This document shows positions 41,195 through 48,883 of a DNA stretch of 64,000 bases, in pieces. Positions within the stretch are counted from its first letter, which is position 1. The number at the start of each line of letters is the position of its first letter. The translations under genes and the position numbers were made by a program. The notes beneath the pieces were generated by a model. It saw only the letters and a list, made by a program, of their open reading frames with translations. It was not told the DNA's origin and ran no database searches. The stretch comes from an uncultured Erysipelotrichaceae bacterium (GTDB lineage: Bacteria; Bacillota_I; Bacilli_A; RFN20; CAG-826). The DNA lies in assembly GCA_900316365.1 (NCBI GenBank), contig ONCO01000005.1, positions 31,621 through 95,620 on the forward strand, given 5' to 3'.

Positions 41195-41987
41195 GAACGC
41201 CAAAAAACTAGAAGAAGTCTTCAATGCTGAGGAGAGTTCCTTATCGTTGACTCACACCTGCATTGACGCCTTCGTTCATGATATTGGAATTCTTTTAACC
41301 TATGACTATGAATACCCTGGCTACCAGGAGGAGGATTACCTTTCCTTCGTCGAGCAGGTAGAAGGGGAACTATATAACATCTTCGCCGAATTAAAGGTCG
41401 AGGATAAGGAAGCCAAAGTCGAGGAATTTATGTCCTCGCTTCCAGAAGTCAGGAGACTATTAAACACCTCAATCGAGGCGATTTATCAAGGCGATCCTGC
41501 CGCGATTTCCAAGCAGCAAGTCGTCTTGATGTATCCAGGCTTCGCCGCGATCCTTTATTACAGGGTTGCCCATATGTTCTTAAAGCTCGGTTTGTCGCTT
41601 GCCGCGCGTTACCTTTCTGAATACGCGCATAGCAATACGGGCATTGACATCAACCCGGGCGCGGAGATAGGGGAATATTTCTTCATCGACCATGGCACCG
41701 GCATCGTCGTTGGTGAGACGGCGATTATCGGCAATAACGTCAAACTCTATCAAGGCGTTACCCTTGGCGCTCTATCTTTATCCAAAGGCAGAGACCTCCA
41801 AGGCAAAAAACGCCATCCGACAGTCGAGGATAACGTCACGATCTATAGCAACGCGGCGATATTCGGGGGCGAAACCATAATTGGCGAAAACTCCGTGATT
41901 GGTGGTAACGTCTACCTGACGCACAGCATTCTGCCTAATTCCATCGTCAAACAGACTGATGAAGGCTTAACGATCATCCAGAAGTGA
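41187..41987 (+). CDS. cysE: Serine O-acetyltransferase
   Basis: A 266-residue enzyme making O-acetylserine for CysK. The left-handed beta-helix hexapeptide region (IDINPGAEIGEYFFIDHGTG, GETAIIGNNVKLYQGVTLGA) contains the catalytic His of DHGTG. The long helical N-terminus (about 130 residues) is the extended form seen in several Bacteroidetes and Firmicutes. The start is set at 41187, after GGAGGGG inside the cysK end. Confidence 0.93.
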   Translation: MNENAKKLEEVFNAEESSLSLTHTCIDAFVHDIGILLTYDYEYPGYQEEDYLSFVEQVEGELYNIFAELKVEDKEAKVEEFMSSLPEVRRLLNTSIEAIYQGDPAAISKQQVVLMYPGFAAILYYRVAHMFLKLGLSLAARYLSEYAHSNTGIDINPGAEIGEYFFIDHGTGIVVGETAIIGNNVKLYQGVTLGALSLSKGRDLQGKKRHPTVEDNVTIYSNAAIFGGETIIGENSVIGGNVYLTHSILPNSIVKQTDEGLTIIQK

Positions 41988-42001
41988 TGGTCGTTTTTTT
42001 C
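41969..42001 (+). terminator. Terminator overlapping the cysE end
   Basis: AACGATCATC pairs with GATGGTCGTT (one G-T pair), followed by TTTTTTT. The stem includes the last codons of cysE. Confidence 0.8.
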
Positions 42002-42010
42002 TTATTAGAC

Positions 42011-42895
42011 CTATAAGACTTCAGGAATGGCGTTAACGATATCGAAAGCGGTGGTGGCAAATTCAATTCCGCCATGTTTTTTGGATACATTCTCGGCCGC
42101 TTTTCCTAGAACATATGATCCAGTCGCGGCTAGATCTAATAATGATAAAGATGGATAAGCCCAAGATAATCCGATTATTAAGCCTGAGAGAAGGTCCCCA
42201 GAACCAGCTTTCGCGAGACCGGAATTGCCTTCGGCGAGTTCATATGTCTCTTTACCGTCAGAGACATAGGTCTTATGAGATTTAAGGACCAAGACGCAGT
42301 TCCACCTTGAAGCATATTCTTTGGCGAGCTCTTCTTGCCTCGCCTCAACCACTTCTAAAGGCAATCCGCTTAATCTTGAGAATTCTTTTAAATGAGGGGT
42401 CAGCACGAGTTGGCCAATATGCTCTTTTAATAGCCCCGTCAGCGAGTATTCGGCGATGGAATTAAGGGCATCGGCATCAAAAAGAAGGACCCCAGAGTAG
42501 TGTTTTAGCAAATATATAGCGATATCGGCGGCGTCTTTTGAAATGCCAACACCCATACCGAAAGCGATGCCTTTTGCCTTGTTGCAGACTGAAGATAATT
42601 CCGCCTCGTCATATTTAAGGAAGCCGTCCTTATCTTCGTTCATCGGGGTGATGATGGCTTGAGGGTCCTTTAGCACGAAAGGCTGGATTAAGGATTTAGG
42701 CAAGGCCAAGTGGGCGTAGCCAATCCCACCGCGATAAGCGCTTGAAGCACTATAAGATAGATAAGGAGCGCCGCTATATTGAAGCGAGCCTCCGATGATA
42801 TAGGCGTGGCCAAAGGTGCCTTTGTTTGAGTCGGTTGGCCTAAGGCCGTTGATGGCTTTTAAAACTGCGTTGGCTTTATCGGCAAAGTATTTCAT
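42011..42895 (-). CDS. nnrD: ADP-dependent NAD(P)H-hydrate dehydratase
   Basis: A 294-residue CARKD/YjeF C-terminal-type enzyme that repairs hydrated NAD(P)H. Motifs: KGTFGHAYIIGGS, GVLLFDADALNSI, VLTPHLKEFSRL and NSGLAKAGSGDLLSGLI (the nucleotide-binding and catalytic Gly-Ser-Gly-Asp). The epimerase domain that is often fused is absent. A TATACT hexamer (42907-42902) lies six bases before the ATG with no Shine-Dalgarno sequence, suggesting a leaderless mRNA. Confidence 0.9.
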   Translation of the reverse strand: MKYFADKANAVLKAINGLRPTDSNKGTFGHAYIIGGSLQYSGAPYLSYSASSAYRGGIGYAHLALPKSLIQPFVLKDPQAIITPMNEDKDGFLKYDEAELSSVCNKAKGIAFGMGVGISKDAADIAIYLLKHYSGVLLFDADALNSIAEYSLTGLLKEHIGQLVLTPHLKEFSRLSGLPLEVVEARQEELAKEYASRWNCVLVLKSHKTYVSDGKETYELAEGNSGLAKAGSGDLLSGLIIGLSWAYPSLSLLDLAATGSYVLGKAAENVSKKHGGIEFATTAFDIVNAIPEVL

Positions 42896-43031
42896 GGCTT
42901 CAGTATAGCAAGGAAGATAGGGCTAAATCTTCAAATCGCATTAATAGAAAGGGGTTTCCTATTGCGAATTTTTAGCAATATAAGAAAGTTAATTGGATTA
43001 GGACCTTTTCGTTAGGGATCGGAGGTTTTAT

Positions 43032-44204
43032 ATGAGTCATATCGCTAAGCGCAGCGCTGCTGCAATGTCCAAGACCGACATCACGGCCATCGCCGTCTTC
43101 GCTAAGGAAGACGCGGCTAAGGGCAACAAGGTTATCAATGCCAGCATTGGTACCTTTTACGATGACGACCATAAACTCGGTGAAGTTCCCCTTATAAAAA
43201 AGGCGCTTTCCGAATACATTCCTTCCTCTTTGGGCTATCCAAGCGTCTACGGCGACCCGTCTTATTTAGCGGGCGTTAAGGCTTTTATGTTCGGCGATAA
43301 GGCCAAAGAGATCGACTCCTTATATAAGGTCTTTGGTGGCGCGACCATCGGCGGTACCGGCGCAGTATCCATCGCCTTCAACATTTTCAATGAGGCCGAT
43401 GAATCTGTCATCCTTCCTTCCGTCATGTGGACCAACTACATGCTCATCGCCAAGAAGGCCGGATTGAATTACAAGAAATACCAGGTCTTCGATGAGAATG
43501 ACCGTTTAAACCTCAAAGACATCGAGGCCAAGGTTAATGAAAGCTTTGCCGAATCCGGCAGCGCCTTCCTCGTCATCAACGACCCATGCCAGAACCCAAC
43601 CGGTTACTGCATGGACGAAGACGAATATGAAGAGTTGTTCGCCTTATTAAATAAATTAGGAAGTAAAGGCAAGCTCACTGTCTTATTTGACGTCGCCTAT
43701 AGCGCCTTCTATGCCGTTCCAGGACATCACTTCGCTTTGAATGACGAATTAGTCAAAGGCAAGCCAAGCTTCTTGCCGCTTATCGGCTTTAGCTGCAGCA
43801 AATTATTCGGTATGTATGGTCTTCGCGTCGGCGCTCTCTTCGCCCTCTGCCAAGACGAAGACGAGAAGAAAGCGATCGCTGGTAGTTTCGGCGCGGAAGC
43901 CAGAGGCACTTATTCCGTTCCTGTTGGCGCGCCTCAAGCCGCGATCGCCAAGGTTTTGGCCGATCCTGCTTGCCAAGAAGAATTATGGTCCGAGATTAAA
44001 AAGAACACCGACTGCTTAGCCAAGAGGAGCAAGGGCTTCCTCGAACTTATCGATGAGCTTGGCATTAAACATTATCCATACAAGTCTGGCTTCTTCATTA
44101 CTATTAAGGTTAATGATGCCTTTGGCCTCCATCAGAAACTTATGGCCAAGCATATGTATGTCGTCCCAATGGATGAAACCTCGGTTCGTATCGCTTTGAA
44201 TTGA
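43032..44204 (+). CDS. Class I/II aminotransferase (aspartate/aromatic type)
   Basis: A 390-residue PLP enzyme. The PLP lysine lies in GFSCSKLFGMYGLRVGAL, and NDPCQNPTGYCM and LFDVAYSAFY are fold-type I landmarks. It resembles the AspC/TyrB branch, so it probably transfers the amino group of aspartate or aromatic amino acids, but the substrate cannot be fixed. GGAGG precedes the start and a terminator follows. Confidence 0.85.
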   Translation: MSHIAKRSAAAMSKTDITAIAVFAKEDAAKGNKVINASIGTFYDDDHKLGEVPLIKKALSEYIPSSLGYPSVYGDPSYLAGVKAFMFGDKAKEIDSLYKVFGGATIGGTGAVSIAFNIFNEADESVILPSVMWTNYMLIAKKAGLNYKKYQVFDENDRLNLKDIEAKVNESFAESGSAFLVINDPCQNPTGYCMDEDEYEELFALLNKLGSKGKLTVLFDVAYSAFYAVPGHHFALNDELVKGKPSFLPLIGFSCSKLFGMYGLRVGALFALCQDEDEKKAIAGSFGAEARGTYSVPVGAPQAAIAKVLADPACQEELWSEIKKNTDCLAKRSKGFLELIDELGIKHYPYKSGFFITIKVNDAFGLHQKLMAKHMYVVPMDETSVRIALN

Positions 44205-44212
44205 TGTAAAAG

Positions 44213-44243
44213 AAAAAGAGAACGTTGCGGCGTTCTCTTTTTT
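44213..44243 (+). terminator. Terminator of the aminotransferase gene
   Basis: AAAAGAGAACG (44214-44224) pairs with CGTTCTCTTTT (44231-44241), then TT. Confidence 0.85.
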
Positions 44244-44254
44244 GTCTGCCTTGA

Positions 44255-45109
44255 TTAGGCGATATAAGCCTTATAGGAGGTGACGTCTTTGACGACCTCG
44301 CCATCGATCTGTAAACCAGTCGGCTTATCGAAGGTGACTTCAATGACCTTACCGGTCTTGATGGTGACGTTCTTCTTGTTCTGGACGTGGGTGCCTTTGA
44401 AGAGTTTTGGGAAGATCAACAAGGTGCCGATTCTGCCTTTGCCGTGGATGGCGACAAAGCTGAGTAAGCCAGAGTTACGTTTCTGTTCTGGGGCAACTAA
44501 CATGCCTCCGCCATAGCATCTACCATTCATGGCCGCAGCGATATAGGTCTTCTTGAATTTCATTTCTTCGCCGTCGACTTTAACGGTCGCATTTGGGGCT
44601 TTGAAATGGAATAAGAGAAGGTTGACGGTGATCTTGCCATAGTCGAGGTTCTTCTTGCCCTGGGCTTTGAGTTCATCGGCTTTGACGCAGCATTCGCCGT
44701 CGATGCCGAAGCCAATGCCGTTGATGAAACGATACTTTTTGTCTTTGACCTCGATGATTGGGAGGTTGGAGATGTAATCGTGGAGTGGGACTAAGCTGGT
44801 CTCTGGATCCTGGACGTCTTTGACGTCATTGAGGAAGTCGTTGCCGGTCCCGGTAGGGAGCAAATAGATTTCGTTTGGAATCGGGGCGTCGCCGATATCA
44901 TTAATGAAGTGGTTGAGGGTGCCGTCACCGCCAGCGAGAACGACGATTTCATCCTCTTTAACGCCTTTGAGGTATTTCTGGACATCAAGTCCGATAAGGT
45001 TGACGAACTTGGCTTCGCCGAATTTCGCTTCAGCCGCCTTGGCAGCGACCTTCGCGTTCTCTTCGCCTTCGCCCGCGTCGGCTTTGGCGTTGAATAAAAT
45101 AGTAATCAT
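44255..45109 (-). CDS. Diacylglycerol/lipid kinase family protein
   Basis: A 284-residue DagK-type kinase. The nucleotide-binding motif VVLAGGDGTLNHFINDI and LPTGTGNDFLNDV are conserved, with a C-terminal beta-sandwich. It probably recycles diacylglycerol to phosphatidic acid. The gene overlaps the upstream acyltransferase gene by 4 bp, and that product makes the same lipid. Confidence 0.87.
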   Translation of the reverse strand: MITILFNAKADAGEGEENAKVAAKAAEAKFGEAKFVNLIGLDVQKYLKGVKEDEIVVLAGGDGTLNHFINDIGDAPIPNEIYLLPTGTGNDFLNDVKDVQDPETSLVPLHDYISNLPIIEVKDKKYRFINGIGFGIDGECCVKADELKAQGKKNLDYGKITVNLLLFHFKAPNATVKVDGEEMKFKKTYIAAAMNGRCYGGGMLVAPEQKRNSGLLSFVAIHGKGRIGTLLIFPKLFKGTHVQNKKNVTIKTGKVIEVTFDKPTGLQIDGEVVKDVTSYKAYIA

Positions 45110-45930
45110 AGGAATATTCCTCCTTCTAAGTCCTTTTTAATGAGAGCCACGGCCTCATCGCGGATTTCAGCCGGGCGCTTACCTTCGTATTCCTCTGGGT
45201 AGATGACCTTGAGGATGTCGAGATAAACCGTGGTTGGGAGTAACGGGGTGCGGTGCTTGACCTCGTTGGTGCCTTTGATGCAAAGGACGACGATTGGGGC
45301 TTTGGCATCCATGCCGGCTCTAAAAGAGCCCGCGTGGAATGGCAAAAGGAGATTATCGGTTTTGTTACGGGTGCCTTCTGGCGAGATTTCGATATCGCAG
45401 ATGCCCTTCTCCAAAAAGGAAGAAACCTTCTCGATAGCTTTGATGCCTTCTTTTGGGTCTTCACGGTTGATTGGGACGAAGCCAGCCGCGCGGATGAATG
45501 GACCGGCAATTGGGAAATGGAGGTTCTCTGGTTTGGTGACGGCGAGCATTGGGCTACGGAAGGCCGCGATCATCGCCATCTGGTCAAAGTTGGAGATGTG
45601 GTTGTTGACGTAGAGGACCTTATGGTCTTTTGGAAGCTTATCTCCGCCTCTGACCTTGATGTGGACCTGAAGGGCGCACATGACGACATAGTCGGTCTGG
45701 CGGACGATGGAGTTATAGAAGAAGTTCGGCTTTTCTGGTGTGCCATCCTTCGGAAGGAACTTGCCCCAGATAACGAGGAAAACAATCCACAGGGCGAAGA
45801 GGATGTAATAACTGACCATCCAGAAAGGAAGGATCAAGAGCCAGAACCAAACGTTAAAGAGTGAGAAGAGATATGTGAGGGCTCCCGCTCCGGCAAGGGC
45901 GAGGACCAACAAGATGGTGTTGAGAATCAT
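45106..45930 (-). CDS. plsC: 1-acyl-sn-glycerol-3-phosphate acyltransferase
   Basis: A 274-residue membrane enzyme that makes phosphatidic acid. It has two N-terminal membrane segments, the catalytic NHISNFD (H-x4-D), the glycerophosphate motif SPEGTRNKT and the later AGMDAKAPIVVL. A TATACT hexamer (45945-45940) lies nine bases before the ATG with no ribosome site, again suggesting a nearly leaderless transcript. Confidence 0.9.
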   Translation of the reverse strand: MILNTILLVLALAGAGALTYLFSLFNVWFWLLILPFWMVSYYILFALWIVFLVIWGKFLPKDGTPEKPNFFYNSIVRQTDYVVMCALQVHIKVRGGDKLPKDHKVLYVNNHISNFDQMAMIAAFRSPMLAVTKPENLHFPIAGPFIRAAGFVPINREDPKEGIKAIEKVSSFLEKGICDIEISPEGTRNKTDNLLLPFHAGSFRAGMDAKAPIVVLCIKGTNEVKHRTPLLPTTVYLDILKVIYPEEYEGKRPAEIRDEAVALIKKDLEGGIFL

Positions 45931-46093
45931 ATTGAATTGAGTATAAATAAAAAAACGGAATTTTGTGATAGTTTTTTGTTATCCGATTCATAGAATCGCC
46001 TTTCTCCATCTCGAAGATAATGCTTTTGAGAGAAAAGAGGGCGATAAGTGTCAAAAAATGCCTTCTTTGTTTCCGTGATAGCCTCCTTCGGTC

Positions 46094-46099
46094 TACAAT
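46094..46099 (+). promoter_or_regulatory. -10-like hexamer for a leaderless transcript
   Basis: TACAAT ends eight bases before the ATG at 46108 and no Shine-Dalgarno sequence intervenes. Confidence 0.45.
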
Positions 46100-46107
46100 A
46101 GCGAAGT

Positions 46108-46902
46108 ATGAAAAAAAGTATTAAAGAAAAGCTCTTCGTCTTCCTCGGTATAGCCTTAGGCTATATTCTTTGGAATTATTTACCCCTCGCCAACTGGCTT
46201 GGGAATGAGGTGCTTTTACTCGGAATCAAGGCTGGCTATTACGCCTTACTCGCCGCGGCGGTTATTTTCTTAAAACATAAATTTGAGATTGAGATCGAAA
46301 GACCTCATAAGGAACTTAAGTACGTTTTCCTCATTCCGCTCGTCGTCTGCTGCTTAACCAACTTGGTGTCGGCGTTGATCTTCAAGTACGCCCCAGGGGA
46401 AGAAGCTGGCGAATATGGCATCTTGGCCCTAGATTTATTCGTTGACCTTCTCGGCTCCATCATCGAAGACCTTTGCTTCGTCGATATCCTTATCTCCCTC
46501 CTATTGGATGTCCTTAAGAGCAAGTACAAGAAGTCCCTTGCGATGATTCTCTCCGGCCTTATCTTCACCGCCGTACACGCTTATTCGTTCCTTTATTTAT
46601 CTGGTGCAGAACAATACGCCCTCGCCGGATTCCAGCTCGTCAGCGTTTTCTTAGCCACCTTAGCCTGTGGCTATTTGGCCATTTACTACGACTCCGCGAT
46701 TATCCCGGTTGGGTTCCATTTCCTTTTCAACGCCTTAAACCACGTCGTTTTCTTCCATTTCTTCGAATTCAACATCCTTGAAGCTGGTTGGCCGTATATC
46801 CTTTACGTCGCCATGATCGCCTTGCTTACTTTCGCCTACTTCAACGCCCTTTGGCACATGTCAGAATCCCAGGGTTTACGCGAAAGAAAAGAGATTGAAT
46901 AG
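46108..46902 (+). CDS. CPBP-family membrane protein with altered first motif
   Basis: A 264-residue protein with about eight membrane segments. FTAVH and GFHFLFNALNH match motifs 2 and 3 of CPBP (CAAX-type) intramembrane proteases, but motif 1, normally E-E-x3-R, reads IIEDLCFVD, keeping acidic residues and losing the Arg. It may be an inactive relative or act by a variant chemistry. Nothing adjacent indicates a substrate. Confidence 0.7.
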   Translation: MKKSIKEKLFVFLGIALGYILWNYLPLANWLGNEVLLLGIKAGYYALLAAAVIFLKHKFEIEIERPHKELKYVFLIPLVVCCLTNLVSALIFKYAPGEEAGEYGILALDLFVDLLGSIIEDLCFVDILISLLLDVLKSKYKKSLAMILSGLIFTAVHAYSFLYLSGAEQYALAGFQLVSVFLATLACGYLAIYYDSAIIPVGFHFLFNALNHVVFFHFFEFNILEAGWPYILYVAMIALLTFAYFNALWHMSESQGLRERKEIE

Positions 46903-46980
46903 CCGTTATTATTCACAGTGTTAAAGATTTAGGTGCATATCCTTTGCTTTTCCTTATTCTTCCTGCAAGATTAGTCTCGA

Positions 46981-46999
46981 CTAACAAATTAATTGTTAG
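46981..46999. promoter_or_regulatory. Palindrome at the expected transcription start of the peroxidase gene
   Basis: CTAACAAATTAATTGTTAG has perfect 7-bp arms around ATTAA. A TTGCTT and CAAGAT pair 16 bp apart lies just upstream (about 46943-46970), so the palindrome sits near +1 and before the GGAGG. It looks like a repressor operator; it does not match the PerR box. Confidence 0.45.
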
Positions 47000-47012
47000 T
47001 GGAGGAATTACT

Positions 47013-47555
47013 ATGAAAACTTTCTATGACTACAGCGTCCCAAGACCAGATGGCACCGAACTCGACCTCTCTTCTTTTAAGGGCAAGGTCGTCATCGTCG
47101 TCAATACCGCGACCGGATGCGGCTTCACCCCACATTACGAACCTCTCGAGAAACTCTATGAGGAATACCACGACAAGGGATTAGAGATTCTTGATATCCC
47201 ATGCAACCAGTTCGCTGGCCAGACCCCAGGTAGCGATGAGCAGATCCACGAATTCTGCACCCTCAAGTACAACACCCAGTTCCCGCAGATGAAGAAGTCC
47301 GACGTCAATGGCGAGAACGCTCTTCCTGTTTATGCCTTCTTAAAAGAGAAAGCTCCTTATGTCGCTCCAAAAGGCTTCAAGGCCAAGATGGCCGCTTTAG
47401 CCTTCAAGGCCGGCGCCAAAGACAGCAAAGGCGAGAATGACGTCAAATGGAACTTCACCAAGTTCGTCGTCGATAGAGAGGGTAATGTCATCGCCCGCTA
47501 CGAGCCGACCTATGACATGAAGAAGTTCTCCGAGGAAATCAGCAAGCTTTTTTAA
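47013..47555 (+). CDS. Glutathione peroxidase-like thiol peroxidase
   Basis: A 180-residue enzyme that reduces peroxides, most likely with thioredoxin. The peroxidatic Cys is in NTATGCGFTPHYEPL (Cys not selenocysteine), with the Gln of PCNQFAGQ and Trp-Asn of KWNFTKFVVD completing the active site. It is typical in size. GTGGAGG precedes the ATG at 47013. For an anaerobe it fits with the flavodiiron protein as oxygen-damage defence. Confidence 0.92.
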   Translation: MKTFYDYSVPRPDGTELDLSSFKGKVVIVVNTATGCGFTPHYEPLEKLYEEYHDKGLEILDIPCNQFAGQTPGSDEQIHEFCTLKYNTQFPQMKKSDVNGENALPVYAFLKEKAPYVAPKGFKAKMAALAFKAGAKDSKGENDVKWNFTKFVVDREGNVIARYEPTYDMKKFSEEISKLF

Positions 47556-47566
47556 AAGAAGCCATT

Positions 47567-47596
47567 TTGTAGTGGAACCACGTTTATTGTTACAAT
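47567..47596 (+). promoter_or_regulatory. Promoter of the cation exporter gene
   Basis: TTGTAG (47567-47572) and TACAAT (47591-47596) are 18 bp apart; AGGAGG and the ATG follow. Confidence 0.6.
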
Positions 47597-47617
47597 AAAG
47601 CCAACAGGAGGATAAGC

Positions 47618-48766
47618 ATGGAAAATACCCAGCTTAACCGCGATAAGATAATCATCCGCACGTCGTTTATCGGCATCATCGGCAATCTTTTCCTTGTCGC
47701 TTTCAAAGCCTTCATTGGCTTTATCGTCGGTTCCGTCTCCGTCATCTCTGACGCGTTGAACAATTTAGCCGACGCTTTATCTTCGCTTATCACGATCATC
47801 GGCACGAAGTTAGCCAACAAGAGGCCGGATAAGAAACACCCATACGGTTATGGGCGTATCGAATACGTAACCTCTTTGATTATCGCCGCGATCGTTTTGC
47901 TCGCTGGCGCGGGTGCGATCATCGAATCCTTCAAGAGCTTGATTGAGCTTTTCAGGGATAACCTTTGGTTCTCGCCTAAAGACTTCGCCGCCTTCCATTA
48001 CGCCGCCATCATCATCTTGTCCTCGGCCATCTTGGTGAAGATCCTCTTAGGTCTTTATTTCAGACACGTCGGCAAGAAGGTCTCTAGCGGTGCTCTTAAA
48101 GCCAGTGGCACCGACGCGATGACCGATGCTTTGCTCTCTACCGGTACTTTGATCGCTGCCATCATTGCCTTAACGACCTCCTTCAACATCGAGGCTTTCT
48201 TAGGTCTATTGATTGGCTGCTTCATTGTCAAATCTGGTATAGAAATCCTACTTTCTGCCCTGGATGACATTATCGGCAGTAGAGCGGACAAGGAAACCGC
48301 GAGCAAATTGCGTGAGATGGTTAACTCCTTCGATGGCGTTTATGGCGCCTACGACTTAATCATCAATAACTACGGTCCGAATAAGATCATCGCCTCGGTC
48401 CATATTGAGGTTGATGACTCTATGACGGCGAAGGAAATCCAATCCCTCTCTAACAAGATTTCTATGAAGGCTTATCAGGAACTCAACATCATCCTGACGG
48501 TTGGTATCTACGCCACCAATTCATCGAATGATGAGAGCGTTAAGATCAAGAATGACATCGCCGATATTCTCAAAGAATATCCGATGGTCCTTCAGCTTCA
48601 TGGTTATTACGTTAACGAAGACGAGAAGAGCGTCTCCTTCGACCTTGTCATCGACTTCGAGGAGAAAGAACCTGTCAAAGTGGCGGAGGAAATCAAATCG
48701 AAAATCTCTTCCCTGCATCCAGCCTATCAATTCTCGATAATCGTCGATGCTGACGTGAGCGACTAA
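47618..48766 (+). CDS. Cation diffusion facilitator (metal exporter)
   Basis: A 382-residue CDF-family antiporter of divalent metals such as Zn, Mn or Fe. Six membrane segments contain the metal-site sequences ISDALNNLADALSS (segment 2) and SGTDAMTDALLSTG (segment 5), and RPDKKHPYGYGRIEYV follows segment 2. A long cytoplasmic C-terminal domain comes next. The metal is not readable from sequence. The CDF gene has a strong AGGAGG and its own terminator. Confidence 0.92.
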   Translation: MENTQLNRDKIIIRTSFIGIIGNLFLVAFKAFIGFIVGSVSVISDALNNLADALSSLITIIGTKLANKRPDKKHPYGYGRIEYVTSLIIAAIVLLAGAGAIIESFKSLIELFRDNLWFSPKDFAAFHYAAIIILSSAILVKILLGLYFRHVGKKVSSGALKASGTDAMTDALLSTGTLIAAIIALTTSFNIEAFLGLLIGCFIVKSGIEILLSALDDIIGSRADKETASKLREMVNSFDGVYGAYDLIINNYGPNKIIASVHIEVDDSMTAKEIQSLSNKISMKAYQELNIILTVGIYATNSSNDESVKIKNDIADILKEYPMVLQLHGYYVNEDEKSVSFDLVIDFEEKEPVKVAEEIKSKISSLHPAYQFSIIVDADVSD

Positions 48767-48787
48767 GCACTCAAAAAGAAGCAACTT

Positions 48788-48820
48788 AATGGCGTCCCTA
48801 CAGAGGGGCGCCATTTTGCT
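48788..48820 (+). terminator. Terminator of the cation exporter gene
   Basis: AATGGCG...CCC pairs with GGG...CGCCATT, followed by TTGCTTTT. Confidence 0.75.
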
Positions 48821-48870
48821 TTTAGCAAATATTGGTTTCAAACATGGTTCAAAAATAAGTATTTTTGGCT

Positions 48871-48876
48871 TAAGAT
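48871..48876 (+). promoter_or_regulatory. -10-like hexamer for a leaderless transcript
   Basis: TAAGAT is followed by seven bases and then the ATG at 48884; no ribosome site is present. Confidence 0.45.
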
Positions 48877-48883
48877 AGCAAAT

